Shown here: piece by piece, positions 1 to 11,156 of the stretch | Position numbering within the stretch: position 1 is the first letter of the stretch | How the letters are laid out: the number at the start of each line of letters is the position of its first letter | Assembly (NCBI GenBank): GCA_016935365.1 | Contig: JAFGRB010000058.1 | Coordinates: forward strand, 1-64,000 | Direction: 5' to 3' | Length of the DNA: 64,000 bases | Origin: Deltaproteobacteria bacterium | Lineage (GTDB): Bacteria; Myxococcota; B64-G9 | Position numbers and translations under genes: made by a program | Notes under the pieces: model-generated | Database searches by the model: none | What the model was told of the DNA's origin: nothing | Seen by the model: the letters and a program-made list of their open reading frames with translations, nothing else

Positions 1-85
1 GGATCTCCATTGACGGGCATTTCGCAGTATTACGGAAAATCGAGAGGAGCGTGAAAAAGTCGAAGCGAGCCGTAGGATAGACGGC

Positions 86-709
86 ATGCAAGACGCCACT
101 GTCGCCTTCCTCGTCCTGTGGGTGCTGGCCTGGGGAATCGGCTTCGCCTTCTTGCCGAGCTACCGGCGGCACAAGAAGCGGGCCGACAGGCCCGGCCTGC
201 GCTTCGGGCCGGCCCGGGCCAAGGGGATCTGGCTGTGGGTGAACTCCGTGGGCACCCTGGCGCTGGGGACCTGCTTCCTCGGGGGATCCGTGGTCTGCGG
301 GGTTCAGGATTGGATCCGTCACCGGCGGCAGGAGCGGATGGAGAGCCTGGCCGTGCGCTGCGAGCCGAGCCCCGGATCGATCTCGATCGCCAACCAAGGC
401 GGGCGCACGGAACGCATCAGGCCCGCGGCGGCCTACGAGATCGAGTGGCCGCCGGGACTTCTGACAGAGCCTTCCCGCTACCGGCTCCATCTCGTCGATC
501 CGAGGGCAATCGACCTGGCTCCGGGGCAGGCGGTGCGCTTCGAGGTCTCGGACGGGCCGCTGTGCTCGGACGACGATGAGAACGGAGCGCGTGTGATCTC
601 GATCGCCTGGCCGGGCCATAGAACACGATGCGAGGTCGAGCTGCGCCTGTGCTTTCTCGATGCCGGCGGAGACGAGGACTTCTGCGGCCGGGCCAGGTGC
701 TCCTTCTGA
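86..709 (+). CDS. hypothetical protein with two N-terminal membrane helices
   Basis: This 207-residue protein is not recognised. It has two hydrophobic stretches, at about residues 6-28 and 50-75, separated by a very basic loop (Arg/Lys-rich, about 28-46). A hydrophilic C-terminal domain of about 125 residues follows, with several Cys (C92, C159 and a cluster near the C-terminus). The topology suggests a membrane-anchored protein whose soluble domain lies on one side of the membrane. The frame is open back to a stop at 11-13 and the ATG at 86 is the first good start, but the ribosome site upstream is weak. It stands alone, convergent with the zinc-ribbon gene. Codon use matches its neighbours, so I think it is real, but its function is unknown. 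Confidence 0.6.
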   Translation: MQDATVAFLVLWVLAWGIGFAFLPSYRRHKKRADRPGLRFGPARAKGIWLWVNSVGTLALGTCFLGGSVVCGVQDWIRHRRQERMESLAVRCEPSPGSISIANQGGRTERIRPAAAYEIEWPPGLLTEPSRYRLHLVDPRAIDLAPGQAVRFEVSDGPLCSDDDENGARVISIAWPGHRTRCEVELRLCFLDAGGDEDFCGRARCSF

Positions 710-755
710 GCCACGAGGTTCCTTGACCGGCGATCCCACGGCAGACGAGCTGGCG

Positions 756-1034
756 CTAATCGGACCCGTCGTCCGGAGCGCCGGCTAGGGGCTCTCGAGC
801 GACCTGCTCCGGGGCCGCCCGCTTCCACTTCTTCTCGACTCTGTCCAGCACCTTCCGATCGAGGATCAAGTGCCAGTAGTGGCCGCACCGGGTGCACAGC
901 AGCGTCCTTCGCTGAACGCGCTTGGCCGTCTTTCCCACGCCCCGCACGCGGACGTACTTGGCGTACTCCAGCACGCCCTCCTTGTGCTGGAAGATCGACT
1001 CGGCTCCGCAGACGGGGCATCGACTCGTTTCCAT
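756..1034 (-). CDS. small zinc-ribbon protein
   Basis: A protein of about 92 residues starts METSRCPVCG at 1034. The ATG is preceded by GGAAAGGAG at good spacing, so I prefer it to the in-frame upstream codon at 1055. It has two CxxC pairs (CPVC near residue 5 and CTRC near residue 47), the arrangement of a zinc ribbon, followed by a conserved-looking GHYWH stretch. A Lys/Arg-rich segment and an acidic C-terminus follow. Zinc ribbons of this kind bind nucleic acid or proteins, but no specific role can be read from the sequence. It lies just upstream of, and co-directional with, the large secreted protein gene that ends at 1060. Confidence 0.65.
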   Translation of the reverse strand: METSRCPVCGAESIFQHKEGVLEYAKYVRVRGVGKTAKRVQRRTLLCTRCGHYWHLILDRKVLDRVEKKWKRAAPEQVAREPLAGAPDDGSD

Positions 1035-1059
1035 GATGGTCTCCTTTCCTCGCAAATCG

Positions 1060-3099
<2,040 letters not shown>

Positions 3100-3140
3100 G
3101 TGTATCTCCTCCTGTTCCGACGTGAGCGCTCCGTCGCGGC

Positions 3141-3803
3141 TCACGAGAGCTTGTCGACCGTGAAGTAGACGAGCATTCCGACCATGACGAGCAGGTTGAC
3201 GAGGTGCACGAGTCCCTCCTTGCGAAACTTCTTCTTGAGCTCGGGGTTCCGGTAGTAGGCGCGGAACGCTTCCAGGCGCCCCTCCAGGCTGTAATCGCCC
3301 ACGGTCGTATAGCCCTGCTTGACGAACTGCTCGACCCGGCTCTCGTGGAGCTGCAGGACCTCGGCCACCGTCCCGCCGGTCAGGCCGCCGTCGATGAACA
3401 TGTCCGTCTGCCTGGCGATGGCGCCGCCGGCATCGAGCCGCGTGCAGATGACGGCCCCGTTGGTGAAGGTCGTCAGGAAGAACACGTTCCTCTTCCTGCC
3501 GGTCCACCTGCCCACGGAGGCGAAGCTCCTCCGCCTCCTGGACGCCAGGGCGATCTGCCAGATCCTCGCTGCCGCCGGGGGCTTCTCGTACACGACGCCG
3601 ATCGACTCGAAGCCGAGGGCCGAGAGCTCCTCCAGCGTGGAGGCGTGCTTCGCCCGCATGGCGTCGTGCCGCTGCCTGTCAGACGGATCGGCGGCCCCGA
3701 AGCGGATCGCGGAGGTCTTCAGGGCCGTGACGATGCGCGGCAGGAAGATGACCAGGTACACGGCGATGAAGGCCAGCAAGACCAGGCTCTTGGCGAGCTC
3801 CAT
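3141..3803 (-). CDS. hypothetical membrane protein
   Basis: This 220-residue protein is not recognised. It has one strong hydrophobic helix at the N-terminus (about residues 6-27) and one at the C-terminus (about 198-217). Between them is a soluble domain of about 165 residues rich in Arg and Lys, with motifs such as WTGRKRNVFFLTTFTNGA. With both ends in the membrane, the central domain should lie on a single side, probably the cytoplasm, given the positive charges flanking the helices. It sits between two secreted-protein genes on the same strand, ending 42 bases before the start of the FG-GAP gene and starting only 6 bases after the S8 protease stop. Co-transcription with that protease is therefore plausible. 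Confidence 0.65.
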   Translation of the reverse strand: MELAKSLVLLAFIAVYLVIFLPRIVTALKTSAIRFGAADPSDRQRHDAMRAKHASTLEELSALGFESIGVVYEKPPAAARIWQIALASRRRRSFASVGRWTGRKRNVFFLTTFTNGAVICTRLDAGGAIARQTDMFIDGGLTGGTVAEVLQLHESRVEQFVKQGYTTVGDYSLEGRLEAFRAYYRNPELKKKFRKEGLVHLVNLLVMVGMLVYFTVDKLS

Positions 3804-3809
3804 CCGCTA

Positions 3810-6398
3810 TCACCCTTTGCGCCTGCACGCGAGCCCGAGCAGCGAGAGCGCGAGCAGCGCGGCGCCCGATCCCCGGCCCGCGGCGCAGCCGCAGCCGCTC
3901 GAGGGGCACTCCACCTGCAGCAGGCCCTGGCCCGTGCCGTCGAGCTTGCGGAGCAAGGTCACGCGGACGTCCCTGGGGCCGCAGCTCGCGTCGGCGGCCA
4001 CCCGGACGCTGGCGATGCGCAGGGTCTGATCGTCTATGCGCTCGACCCCCTCGAGCTCGATGCCCTCTCCGAGATCGAGCTCGTAGGCGTCGATGTCGGC
4101 GAAGAAGTCCCCGTGCACGGTCACGCCCTCGGCCAACTCGCCCGGCGGCAGGCTGGCCGGCTCGATCGCGCTCGGGCTGGGCGGCAGGAAGCGCGCCGAG
4201 GCCAGCAAGGCGAAGCCCTGGGCCTGGCTGCCCTGCCGGCCGTTGCCGGGGGTCGAGGCGGCCCGCACGCGGACCTCCAGGGCGCAGGGCGCGTCGAGCT
4301 CGATCGCCAGGCCCTCGACGTTGTCGAGCGCATCCTTGACCTCGCCCTCGACCGGCTGCGTGAGGCCCTGCTCGTCACGGCCGCAGTTGCCGGCCCAGCG
4401 CCGCCCGTCCGGGGCCAGGACCTCGAGGTCGAGGTCGTTGACCAGGGCCGGGTCGGCGCCCGGCTCGGCGGCCGGGTCCGCCCAGACCAGGTGGACCTTG
4501 AGCAGGCTGCCGGGGCCGACGAAGGGCAGGCGGTAGGTCTGCTGGTCGCCGGTGGCGAGCGGCTGCGTCTCGCCCGGCCAGGGGTGCAGGGCGGCCTCGG
4601 GCGAGAGCATGGGGTTTCCGGGCGCGGGGTTGGGCACGTCGTCGAGCACCAGGACCTGCCTGGCGTCGCCCGGGAAGCTCAGGCTGTCGGCCAGCTTGAC
4701 CCGCCCCCAGCCCTGGGCGGGCGAGGGGGGCGGGACGAGCTCGGTGTTGTGCAGCCAGACGATGCCACCGAGAGGCGTCGCCCCGTTGAGCAGGCAGGCC
4801 TTGACCAGGGCGCTGGTGGGGTTGAAGCCGCGCCCGGCTTCGCGCTCGCCCCGCCACCAGAAGCCGTCGGTGAAGTACTGCCGCACGAGCGCGGCCGCGC
4901 CCGCGCACATGGGCGCCGAGAATGAGGTGCCCGGCGTGGGCCAGTCCTGGTCCACGTTGCAGTTGTCGTCGTCCGGGTTGGAGTTGTAACGCGTGTTGCC
5001 GTCGATGTCGCAGCAGCCCAGGTCGATCATCGTGTCGCGGTCCGCGTCGGCCGAGAAGACCATGCCCACGGCCACGATGTCGGGCTTGAGCCGGCCGTCG
5101 TCGGTCGGGCCCTGGCTGGAGAAGAAGAGCAGGTCGTCGGCCAGCTCGAAGAGCGTGCCGAAGAAGTCCAGCTCCACCGGGCCCGAGGCGCCGACCACCA
5201 GGGTGTTCTTGGCCGTGGCCCCGATGCCGGTCAGGGTGCCGGGCTTCTCCCGCTCGCCCGAGTTGCCGGCCGAGAAGACGACCAGCAGGTCGTTCATCTC
5301 CCAGGCGGCCTCGTCGATCGCGGCCGAGTCGGCCTCGTAGTAGTTGACCACCTCCACCCGCCCGTAGGAGTTGCTGTGCACCCGGGCGCCGGTGTCGTAG
5401 GCCTGCTTGAGGAGATCGAAGATCGGCGCGCTGTCCAGGCCCGCCAGGCTGCCGTCGTCGTCGCCCACGTCCTGGAAGACGATCTGGGCACCCGGGGCCA
5501 TGCCGTCGTTCAGGTCGTGGCCCGGATCCGTCTCGGTGGCCAGGTGGGCGTAGTCGTCGCCTGCCAGGGTGCCGGTGGTGTGCGTGCCGTGGAAGCCGGA
5601 GCTGCGGTGATCGTAGGGATCGGCCCGGTCCAGCACGTAGTAGGTGATGACCTTGTTGTCGGGCCTCGAGCAGGCGGCAAGGGGCGGCTGGGGCTCGAAG
5701 ACCGCTTCGGTGACCGCGTCGCGCGTCGCGCCGCGCCGGAACTGGCAGGCGTCGGCGTCCAGGCCCGAGTCGGCCACGCCGACCACCTGGCCCGTGCCGG
5801 TCAGGCCGCGGGCCCAGATGCTGTGGCCGAGCTGCTCGTCGCCGGACTGCATCAGCCAGGAGGACTTCTCGTTGCAGTAGCCGAGCGGCCAGGAGCGCTC
5901 CACCCAGGCGATATCCCGGCTGGCGCCCAGGCGGGCCAGCGCCTCGGGCGCGTCCCGGGCCAGGATGTCCAGCCAGAGCTGCGCGCGGCCGGAGGCGTCC
6001 TCGGCGAGCAGCAAGCGACCGCCCGGGCGGACGAGATCGCGGAGCCTGGCCGCAAGGCCGTGAGCGGGCGCCGAGCGGTAGCTCACCGCCCGGAGACGGA
6101 GCGGCGCGAGAGGCGCGAGCTCGAGGCTGTCGAGGTCGCGAAGCGCGGGCTCGATCCTCGCCCGGGGATCCAGGGCCTCGAGGCGCGCACCGCAGACGGT
6201 ATCCCCCGCGGACCGCTCGCCGCGGAGCACGAAGACGCCGCCCGCGCGGCCCAGGACCTCGAGCCCGGAGCGCTCGAGCTCGGCCAGGTCCGCTGCGCGC
6301 ACCGGCCGGTCCAGGCGCAGGGTCAGGTGCTCGGCCCTGAGCAGGCCGGGCAAGAGCAGCAGCGCGGATGCGAGACAGCACGAAGCCGTGCGCATCAT
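3810..6398 (-). CDS. secreted S8 (subtilisin-like) serine protease with MYXO-CTERM-type tail
   Basis: The protein has 862 residues and starts at a tandem ATG ATG preceded by GAGGAGCTCC. A signal peptide covers roughly residues 1-22. A propeptide-like region of about 150 residues precedes the S8 catalytic core, which has Asp210 in ADSGLD, His270 in FHGTHTTGT and Ser492 in GTSFSAPM. The oxyanion-type Asn is in SAGNSG near residue 379. Beyond the protease domain lie a beta-rich region with a P-type (convertase-like) pattern and an IPT/TIG-like segment. The tail is GCGCAAGRGSG, then a hydrophobic helix and RRKG, a MYXO-CTERM-type anchor. It should be an exported, surface-processed endopeptidase. 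The neighbouring gene at 6763-9387 is a close paralogue. Confidence 0.92.
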   Translation of the reverse strand: MMRTASCCLASALLLLPGLLRAEHLTLRLDRPVRAADLAELERSGLEVLGRAGGVFVLRGERSAGDTVCGARLEALDPRARIEPALRDLDSLELAPLAPLRLRAVSYRSAPAHGLAARLRDLVRPGGRLLLAEDASGRAQLWLDILARDAPEALARLGASRDIAWVERSWPLGYCNEKSSWLMQSGDEQLGHSIWARGLTGTGQVVGVADSGLDADACQFRRGATRDAVTEAVFEPQPPLAACSRPDNKVITYYVLDRADPYDHRSSGFHGTHTTGTLAGDDYAHLATETDPGHDLNDGMAPGAQIVFQDVGDDDGSLAGLDSAPIFDLLKQAYDTGARVHSNSYGRVEVVNYYEADSAAIDEAAWEMNDLLVVFSAGNSGEREKPGTLTGIGATAKNTLVVGASGPVELDFFGTLFELADDLLFFSSQGPTDDGRLKPDIVAVGMVFSADADRDTMIDLGCCDIDGNTRYNSNPDDDNCNVDQDWPTPGTSFSAPMCAGAAALVRQYFTDGFWWRGEREAGRGFNPTSALVKACLLNGATPLGGIVWLHNTELVPPPSPAQGWGRVKLADSLSFPGDARQVLVLDDVPNPAPGNPMLSPEAALHPWPGETQPLATGDQQTYRLPFVGPGSLLKVHLVWADPAAEPGADPALVNDLDLEVLAPDGRRWAGNCGRDEQGLTQPVEGEVKDALDNVEGLAIELDAPCALEVRVRAASTPGNGRQGSQAQGFALLASARFLPPSPSAIEPASLPPGELAEGVTVHGDFFADIDAYELDLGEGIELEGVERIDDQTLRIASVRVAADASCGPRDVRVTLLRKLDGTGQGLLQVECPSSGCGCAAGRGSGAALLALSLLGLACRRKG

Positions 6399-6441
6399 GG
6401 GGAGCTCCTCTCTGCGCGCGTCGAGACGCAGGGGGCGTTGC

Positions 6442-6732
6442 GGGAGGGCGTGAAGCCCTCCCCTACAATGATGCGCGGGTCTCGGCGCAGGTCCTCGCGG
6501 CCTTCGGCGCTCGCGCGGTTCATCCACGCCCGGACGCCGTCCGCGATGCGAGTCAGAATGGTGGGGCGTGGTTCATCCATGCCCGCACGCCGCGCGGGTC
6601 CAGATGCAGGGGGCGCGATGCATCCCGGCGGCAATCGGCGCTCCGATGTCAGAATGGTGGGGCGTGGTTCATCCACGCCCGCACGCCGCGCGGTTAGGGG
6701 TGCAGGTGTAGGGGCGTGGTTCATCCACGCCC
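6442..6732. repeat. cluster of REP-like palindromes between the two protease genes
   Basis: The 365-bp gap between the paralogous proteases holds no convincing gene but several short hairpins. At 6442-6462 the stem GGGAGGGC with loop GTGAA pairs with GCCCTCCC, followed by CTACAATG. Copies of the stem GGGCGTGG, loop TTCAT, stem CCACGCCC lie at 6564-6584 (one G.T pair), 6660-6680 and 6712-6732, with a decayed copy near 6513-6530. Copies two and three share a longer near-identical flank (6552-6597 and 6648-6693, one mismatch). Another copy of the same hairpin lies at 13980-14000, so this is a dispersed family rather than a local duplication. Confidence 0.85.
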
Positions 6733-6762
6733 GGACGTCTCTGCGGCGAAGGTCGGGGCGGG

Positions 6763-9387
6763 TCATGGGCCCGTCCGCGAGTCGCGTCGCGGCCGCCGGC
6801 GCAGGGCGCACAGCAGACCGATGCCGAGCAGGCAGACCGGGATCGTCTCGGCGCCGGCCGCACCGCAGCCGCAGCCCTCGCCGCCCACGTGCAGGGCCTG
6901 CTCGCGGACCGCGCGCAGCGAGTGATGGATCGAGACGTGTAGATCGCGCGCGCCGCACTCGGCGTCCTGCAGGGCGACGAGCCGGCCGATGCGTATCGTT
7001 CCCTCGTCCAGCACCTCGACTCGATCCGCGATCACGCCCGGGCCGAAGTCCACGGCGCAGCCGGGCACGAAGTGCGCCCCGCGGATCTCCACATCCCGCA
7101 GCAGCTCGCCGGGAGACAGGCGATCCGGCTGCAGCGAGTCGATCTCCGGCCGCTCGAACTCGCCGATGGCCACCAGGGCGTAGCCCTGGCGATCGCTGCC
7201 CGGCTCGCCGTTGCCGGGCACCGAGCGGGCTCGGACGCTCGCCTCGAAGGTCCCGTCGCCCGGGCTCGCGACCCGGATGCACTCGACGTTGTTGCGCTCG
7301 TCGCGCGCCGCCTCGTCCACCGGCTGGCTGAAGCCGCCCTCGAAGCCCTGGTTGCCCGCGTAGCGCTGGCCGCTCGCGGAGCGCAGCTCGAGGTCCAGGT
7401 CGTTGACCAGGGTGATGGCCGCGCCGGGCCGGGCGGGCGGATCGCTCCAGACCAGGCAGACTGCCAGCGGACCGGCGCTCGAGGCGGGCAGGGTCCAGCT
7501 CCGCGCCTGGCCGGTGCGCAGCGCGCCCAGGCCGTACGGGAAGGGCGCCGGCTCGGAGGCCGGCATGGGGTTGTCGGGCGCCGGGTTGAGCGCGTCCTCG
7601 ATCACCAGCGTCGAGCGCGCGTCGCCTTCGAAGGCCAGGCTGCCCTCGAGGTAGGCCCGCCCCCAGCCCTGCTCGAAGGAGGGCACCGGGCTGAGCGGCG
7701 CGCTCTCGCCCATGAGCATGATCTCTCCCGGAAGCGGCGTGGCCCCGGCGATCAGGCAGGCCTTGAGCAGGGCGTTGGTGGGGTTGAAGCCCTGCTCCTC
7801 GTCGCGCTGGCCGGCGAGCCAGAAGCCCTCGACGAAGTACTGGCGCGTCAGGGTGGCCGCCCCGGCCACGATCGGCGAGGAGAAGCTGGTGCCCGGGGTT
7901 GGCCAGTCCGTGTCCACGTCGCAGTTATCGTCCTCGACGTTGCTGGTGGACTTCTCGTCTCCGTAGATGTCGCAGCAGCCCAGCCGGATGCGGCTCGAGT
8001 AGTGGCTGCGGGCCGAGAAGACCATGCCCGGCGCCACCAGGTCGGGCTTGATGCGCCCATCGGCGGTCGGCCCCTGGCTGGAGAAGAAGAGCAGGTCGTC
8101 GGCCAGCTCGAAGTAGCTGCCGTACATGTCGAGCTCCACCGGGCCCGAGGCGCCCACGACCAGGGTGTTCTTGGAGGTCGAGCCGGTCCCGCCCAGCGAG
8201 CGGGGCTGGAGCGTGTCCGCGTGCCAGTCGTAGCCCGAGTTGCCGGCCGCGAAGAGGATCAGCATGTCGTTGAGCCGCCAGGCGGCCTCGTCGATGGTGG
8301 CCGAGTCCGCGTCGTAGGAGACCGACAGGATGGAGTAACCGTAGGAGTTGTTGTGGATCCGCGCCCCGGTCTCGCGGGCCTGCTTCATCAGATCGAAGCT
8401 GGAGACCCCGCGCAGGCCGCGCAGGCTGCCGTCGTTGGCCCCGATGTCCTGCATCACGAGCTGGGCGCCCGGGGCCATGCCGTCGTGGGCGTCGCGGCCC
8501 GGATCGTCCCGGCTCGCGGGGTGGGCGTAGTTGTCGCCCAGGACGTTGCCCGCGGTGTGCGTGCCGTGGAAGTAGCCCGTGCCGTCGTCGTACTCCTCGG
8601 CCTCGCCCACCAGGTAGTAAGTGATCAGCTTGTGGTCGGGCCGGTCCTGGACCGCGCCCGGCGGCTGGGGCCAGCCGATGGCCGTGGTGACCGCGTCCCG
8701 CCCGGGACCGTAGCGGAACTGGCAGGCGTCGACGTCCAGGCCCGAGTCGGCCACGGCCACCACCTGGCCCGTGCCGGTCAGCCCGTGCTCGAACACGGTC
8801 CGGCCGAGCTCCTCGGAGCCGGACTGGATCAGCCAAGACGAGTTGTCGTTCTTGATCTCGCGATCGACCCAGCGCTCCACCCAGGCCACGTCCGGCTGGG
8901 CGCTCAGGGCCCGCAGGGCGGGCCCGCACTTGGCGGGCTCGACCCGCAGCCAGACGTGGCCGCGCCCGGCCGCGTCCTGGACCTGGAGCAGCTCGCCCTC
9001 GGCCACCAGCGGCCGCAGCAGCGCGGCCGTCGGTCCGCAATCAGCCCCTCGCCAGGTCAAGGCCCGGAGCCAGATGGCCTCCTCTGGCCGGGCCTCGCCG
9101 GTCCGGTAAGGCCGCAGCCCCGGCTCGAGCCTGTCCTCGGCCGAGAGCGGCTCGAGCTCCACTCCCGCCGCCTCGAGCCCGACTCGATCGAGAGGCGCTC
9201 GCGCCCGCAGCACGAAGCCCGCCTTCGGCTCGGCCTCCAGGACCTCGAGGCCGGCCGCCCGCAGGGCCTCGATCTGGGCCGGGCTGGCCGGCGCGCGCAG
9301 CCGGGCGCGGTACTCGGCCGCCGCGCAGGGCGCGGAAAGAGCCAGGGACAGGAGCAGGGCAGGCCATGAGAGCTTTCGAGCGCGCAT
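6763..9387 (-). CDS. secreted S8 (subtilisin-like) serine protease, paralogue of the preceding gene
   Basis: The protein has 874 residues: signal peptide (about 1-24), propeptide, then an S8 core with Asp214 in VADSGLD, His274 in FHGTHTAGN and Ser501 in GTSFSSPI. The order and spacing of motifs match the 3810-6398 protease closely, including a GCCDI...DDDNC-type Cys insertion just before the catalytic Ser and the convertase-like beta domain after it. It ends in GCGCGAAG, a hydrophobic stretch and RRRPRR, again a MYXO-CTERM-type sorting tail. Tandem duplication followed by divergence is the simplest origin. The start at 9387 has only a distant AAGGAC as ribosome site. It is probably secreted and surface-processed; the substrate is unknown. 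Confidence 0.92.
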   Translation of the reverse strand: MRARKLSWPALLLSLALSAPCAAAEYRARLRAPASPAQIEALRAAGLEVLEAEPKAGFVLRARAPLDRVGLEAAGVELEPLSAEDRLEPGLRPYRTGEARPEEAIWLRALTWRGADCGPTAALLRPLVAEGELLQVQDAAGRGHVWLRVEPAKCGPALRALSAQPDVAWVERWVDREIKNDNSSWLIQSGSEELGRTVFEHGLTGTGQVVAVADSGLDVDACQFRYGPGRDAVTTAIGWPQPPGAVQDRPDHKLITYYLVGEAEEYDDGTGYFHGTHTAGNVLGDNYAHPASRDDPGRDAHDGMAPGAQLVMQDIGANDGSLRGLRGVSSFDLMKQARETGARIHNNSYGYSILSVSYDADSATIDEAAWRLNDMLILFAAGNSGYDWHADTLQPRSLGGTGSTSKNTLVVGASGPVELDMYGSYFELADDLLFFSSQGPTADGRIKPDLVAPGMVFSARSHYSSRIRLGCCDIYGDEKSTSNVEDDNCDVDTDWPTPGTSFSSPIVAGAATLTRQYFVEGFWLAGQRDEEQGFNPTNALLKACLIAGATPLPGEIMLMGESAPLSPVPSFEQGWGRAYLEGSLAFEGDARSTLVIEDALNPAPDNPMPASEPAPFPYGLGALRTGQARSWTLPASSAGPLAVCLVWSDPPARPGAAITLVNDLDLELRSASGQRYAGNQGFEGGFSQPVDEAARDERNNVECIRVASPGDGTFEASVRARSVPGNGEPGSDRQGYALVAIGEFERPEIDSLQPDRLSPGELLRDVEIRGAHFVPGCAVDFGPGVIADRVEVLDEGTIRIGRLVALQDAECGARDLHVSIHHSLRAVREQALHVGGEGCGCGAAGAETIPVCLLGIGLLCALRRRPRRDSRTGP

Positions 9388-9438
9388 CGCCCAGGGACCG
9401 TCCTTTCACCCCCGAGAGCCTATTCATATCCCTTATGC

Positions 9439-9453
9439 TCTGGCATTGCCAGA
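9439..9453. promoter_or_regulatory. perfect 15-bp palindrome in a divergent intergenic region
   Basis: TCTGGCA, T, TGCCAGA is a perfect 7+1+7 dyad in the 122-bp gap between the divergently transcribed S8 protease (-) and the Cys-rich protein (+). The size and position fit an operator for a dimeric repressor or activator acting on one or both genes. This rests on position and symmetry only. Confidence 0.35.
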
Positions 9454-9509
9454 TTGGCGTGAGGCGCGCGGGTGTGGGATACTGATCGAAGTCGAGATGG
9501 AGGTTTGCG

Positions 9510-11066
9510 ATGCGATGGCTGTGGATCGTTTTCGTGGGCCTGGCCGTGCCCTGTGCGCTCGCCCAGTGTGCTGGCGACGAGGTCTGCACCTACGACACGG
9601 AGTGCGAGGGCGGCATGATCTGCCGCAACGGCAAGTGTGTCACGCCTGCCGATCCCTGCGAGGGCAAGGTCTGCGATCCGGGCTACGAGTGCAGGAACGG
9701 GGATTGCGTGCTGGTCGACCCGTGCGCCGGCGTCGTCTGCGACTCGCCGGAGGGCGACGCGGTCTGCTTCGAGCTGCCGGGGACCTGCGACCAGGGCCGC
9801 TGCGAGTACACGGCCCTGGCCGACGGCCTCGACTGCGACGACGGCGACGCCTGCACCTTCGACACGACCTGCCAGGGGGGCGCGTGCCTCGGGCAGACGG
9901 TGACCTGCGAGAGTCCGCCCCCGAGGACCTGCATCGACGACCGGACCCTGCGGAGCTACGCGTCCGCGGGTACCTGCGTCGACGGCGAGTGCCGCTACGA
10001 GCACCAGGATCACGACTGTCCGGACGGCTGCCAGGACGGCGCCTGCAACAATGATCCCTGCGTCGGCGTCAGCTGCGACGACCCGCCCGCGGCCGCGTGC
10101 GAGTCGGAGACCGGCCGCCGCTACTGGAGCGCGCCCGGCGAGTGCGTGGACGGCGACTGCATCTACCCGGATCACTTCGAGGACTGCAGCGCCGGCGCGA
10201 CGAACCGGGCCTGCGTGGGCGGGGCCTGCGGCTGCCGCGACGGCGGGGACTGCGCCGACGGCGAGGCCTGCGGTACGAATTCCCGCTGCGAGCTCATCGT
10301 CTACCGCACGCTGGCGGTGACCCTCGGCGGCCACGGCGGGGGCACGGTCGATTCGGATCCGGCCGGCATGCACTGCACCGGAGGCTACTGCGAGGCGGTC
10401 TTTTTACACGGCAGCCAGCTCACGCTCAGCGCGACGCCGAACGCAGACTCGGTCTTCGACGAGTGGCGGAACGACTGCAGCGGCAGCTCTCCGACCTGCG
10501 TCGTGACCATGGACGGAGACAAGGACGTCCTGGCCATGTTCGAGCCCGAGCCGGCCACCTACACCCTGTCGGTGACCATCGGCGGGCACGGCGGGGGCAC
10601 GGTCGACTCGGATCCGGCCGGCATGCACTGCACCGGAGGCTTCTGCCAGGCGGACTTCGCCGAGGACAGCCAGGTCACCCTCAGCGCGACGCCGCGCGGC
10701 GACTCGGTCTTTGCAGACTGGCACAACGAATGTGCGGGCACGGATCCGAGCTGCGTCGTCAGCATGACCGCGGACAGGGCCGTCCTCGCCATGTTCGACC
10801 TGAAGCGGTACACGGTCACGGTGACCGTCGGCGGCTACGGCACGAACACGGTCTACTCGGATCCGGCCGGCATCAACTGCTCCCAGAGCCAGTGCTCGGC
10901 GGACTTCGATGCCGGCACCCAGATCACCCTGACCGCCGAGGCGGGCCTGAACGCCCGCTTCGACATGTGGCTCGACTCGGACGTCTGCTCGGGCTCGGAT
11001 CCGGTCTGCGAGTTCACCCTGCAGGGGGACGAGGCGGCCACGGCCCTCTTTGAACACGCCCGCTGA
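9510..11066 (+). CDS. secreted Cys-rich protein with three InlB-like bacterial repeat domains
   Basis: The protein has 518 residues. A signal peptide (about 1-19, ending in ALAQC) may carry a lipobox-like Cys. The start is supported by GGAGG 7 bases upstream. Residues 20-265 are extremely Cys-rich with EGF-like or DUF-type repeats (CDxGxxCxxG, VxCDxPP). After this come three copies of an 85-residue domain (VTVGGHGGGTVxSDPAGMxC...F.AGxQxTLxA...F..W...CSGxxPxCxxTM...xAxF) that matches the divergent InlB B-repeat family (PF18998-like). The first two copies are nearly identical at the DNA level at 10327 and 10582. Extracellular binding or a structural role is likely. There is no C-terminal sorting helix, so it is either released or lipid-anchored. 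Confidence 0.8.
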   Translation: MRWLWIVFVGLAVPCALAQCAGDEVCTYDTECEGGMICRNGKCVTPADPCEGKVCDPGYECRNGDCVLVDPCAGVVCDSPEGDAVCFELPGTCDQGRCEYTALADGLDCDDGDACTFDTTCQGGACLGQTVTCESPPPRTCIDDRTLRSYASAGTCVDGECRYEHQDHDCPDGCQDGACNNDPCVGVSCDDPPAAACESETGRRYWSAPGECVDGDCIYPDHFEDCSAGATNRACVGGACGCRDGGDCADGEACGTNSRCELIVYRTLAVTLGGHGGGTVDSDPAGMHCTGGYCEAVFLHGSQLTLSATPNADSVFDEWRNDCSGSSPTCVVTMDGDKDVLAMFEPEPATYTLSVTIGGHGGGTVDSDPAGMHCTGGFCQADFAEDSQVTLSATPRGDSVFADWHNECAGTDPSCVVSMTADRAVLAMFDLKRYTVTVTVGGYGTNTVYSDPAGINCSQSQCSADFDAGTQITLTAEAGLNARFDMWLDSDVCSGSDPVCEFTLQGDEAATALFEHAR

Positions 11067-11156
11067 GATCGAAAAGCCCGATTCTCGTCGACGGACCAGC
11101 TGAGCTCCTCGTGTCGGGGGCGTCTGCTAGAATCCGATCTGAAGAGAGGTGCTCGC

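Noticed and set aside
51..80. Tiny frame VKKSKRAVG before the first gene as a leader peptide
   Set aside because: Nine codons only, with no attenuator structure; chance is more likely.
6442..6732. CRISPR or mobile-element remnant at 6.4-6.7 kb
   Set aside because: Spacing is irregular (96 bp, then 52 bp), the units are short palindromes, and no transposase fragment is present; REP-like repeats explain it.
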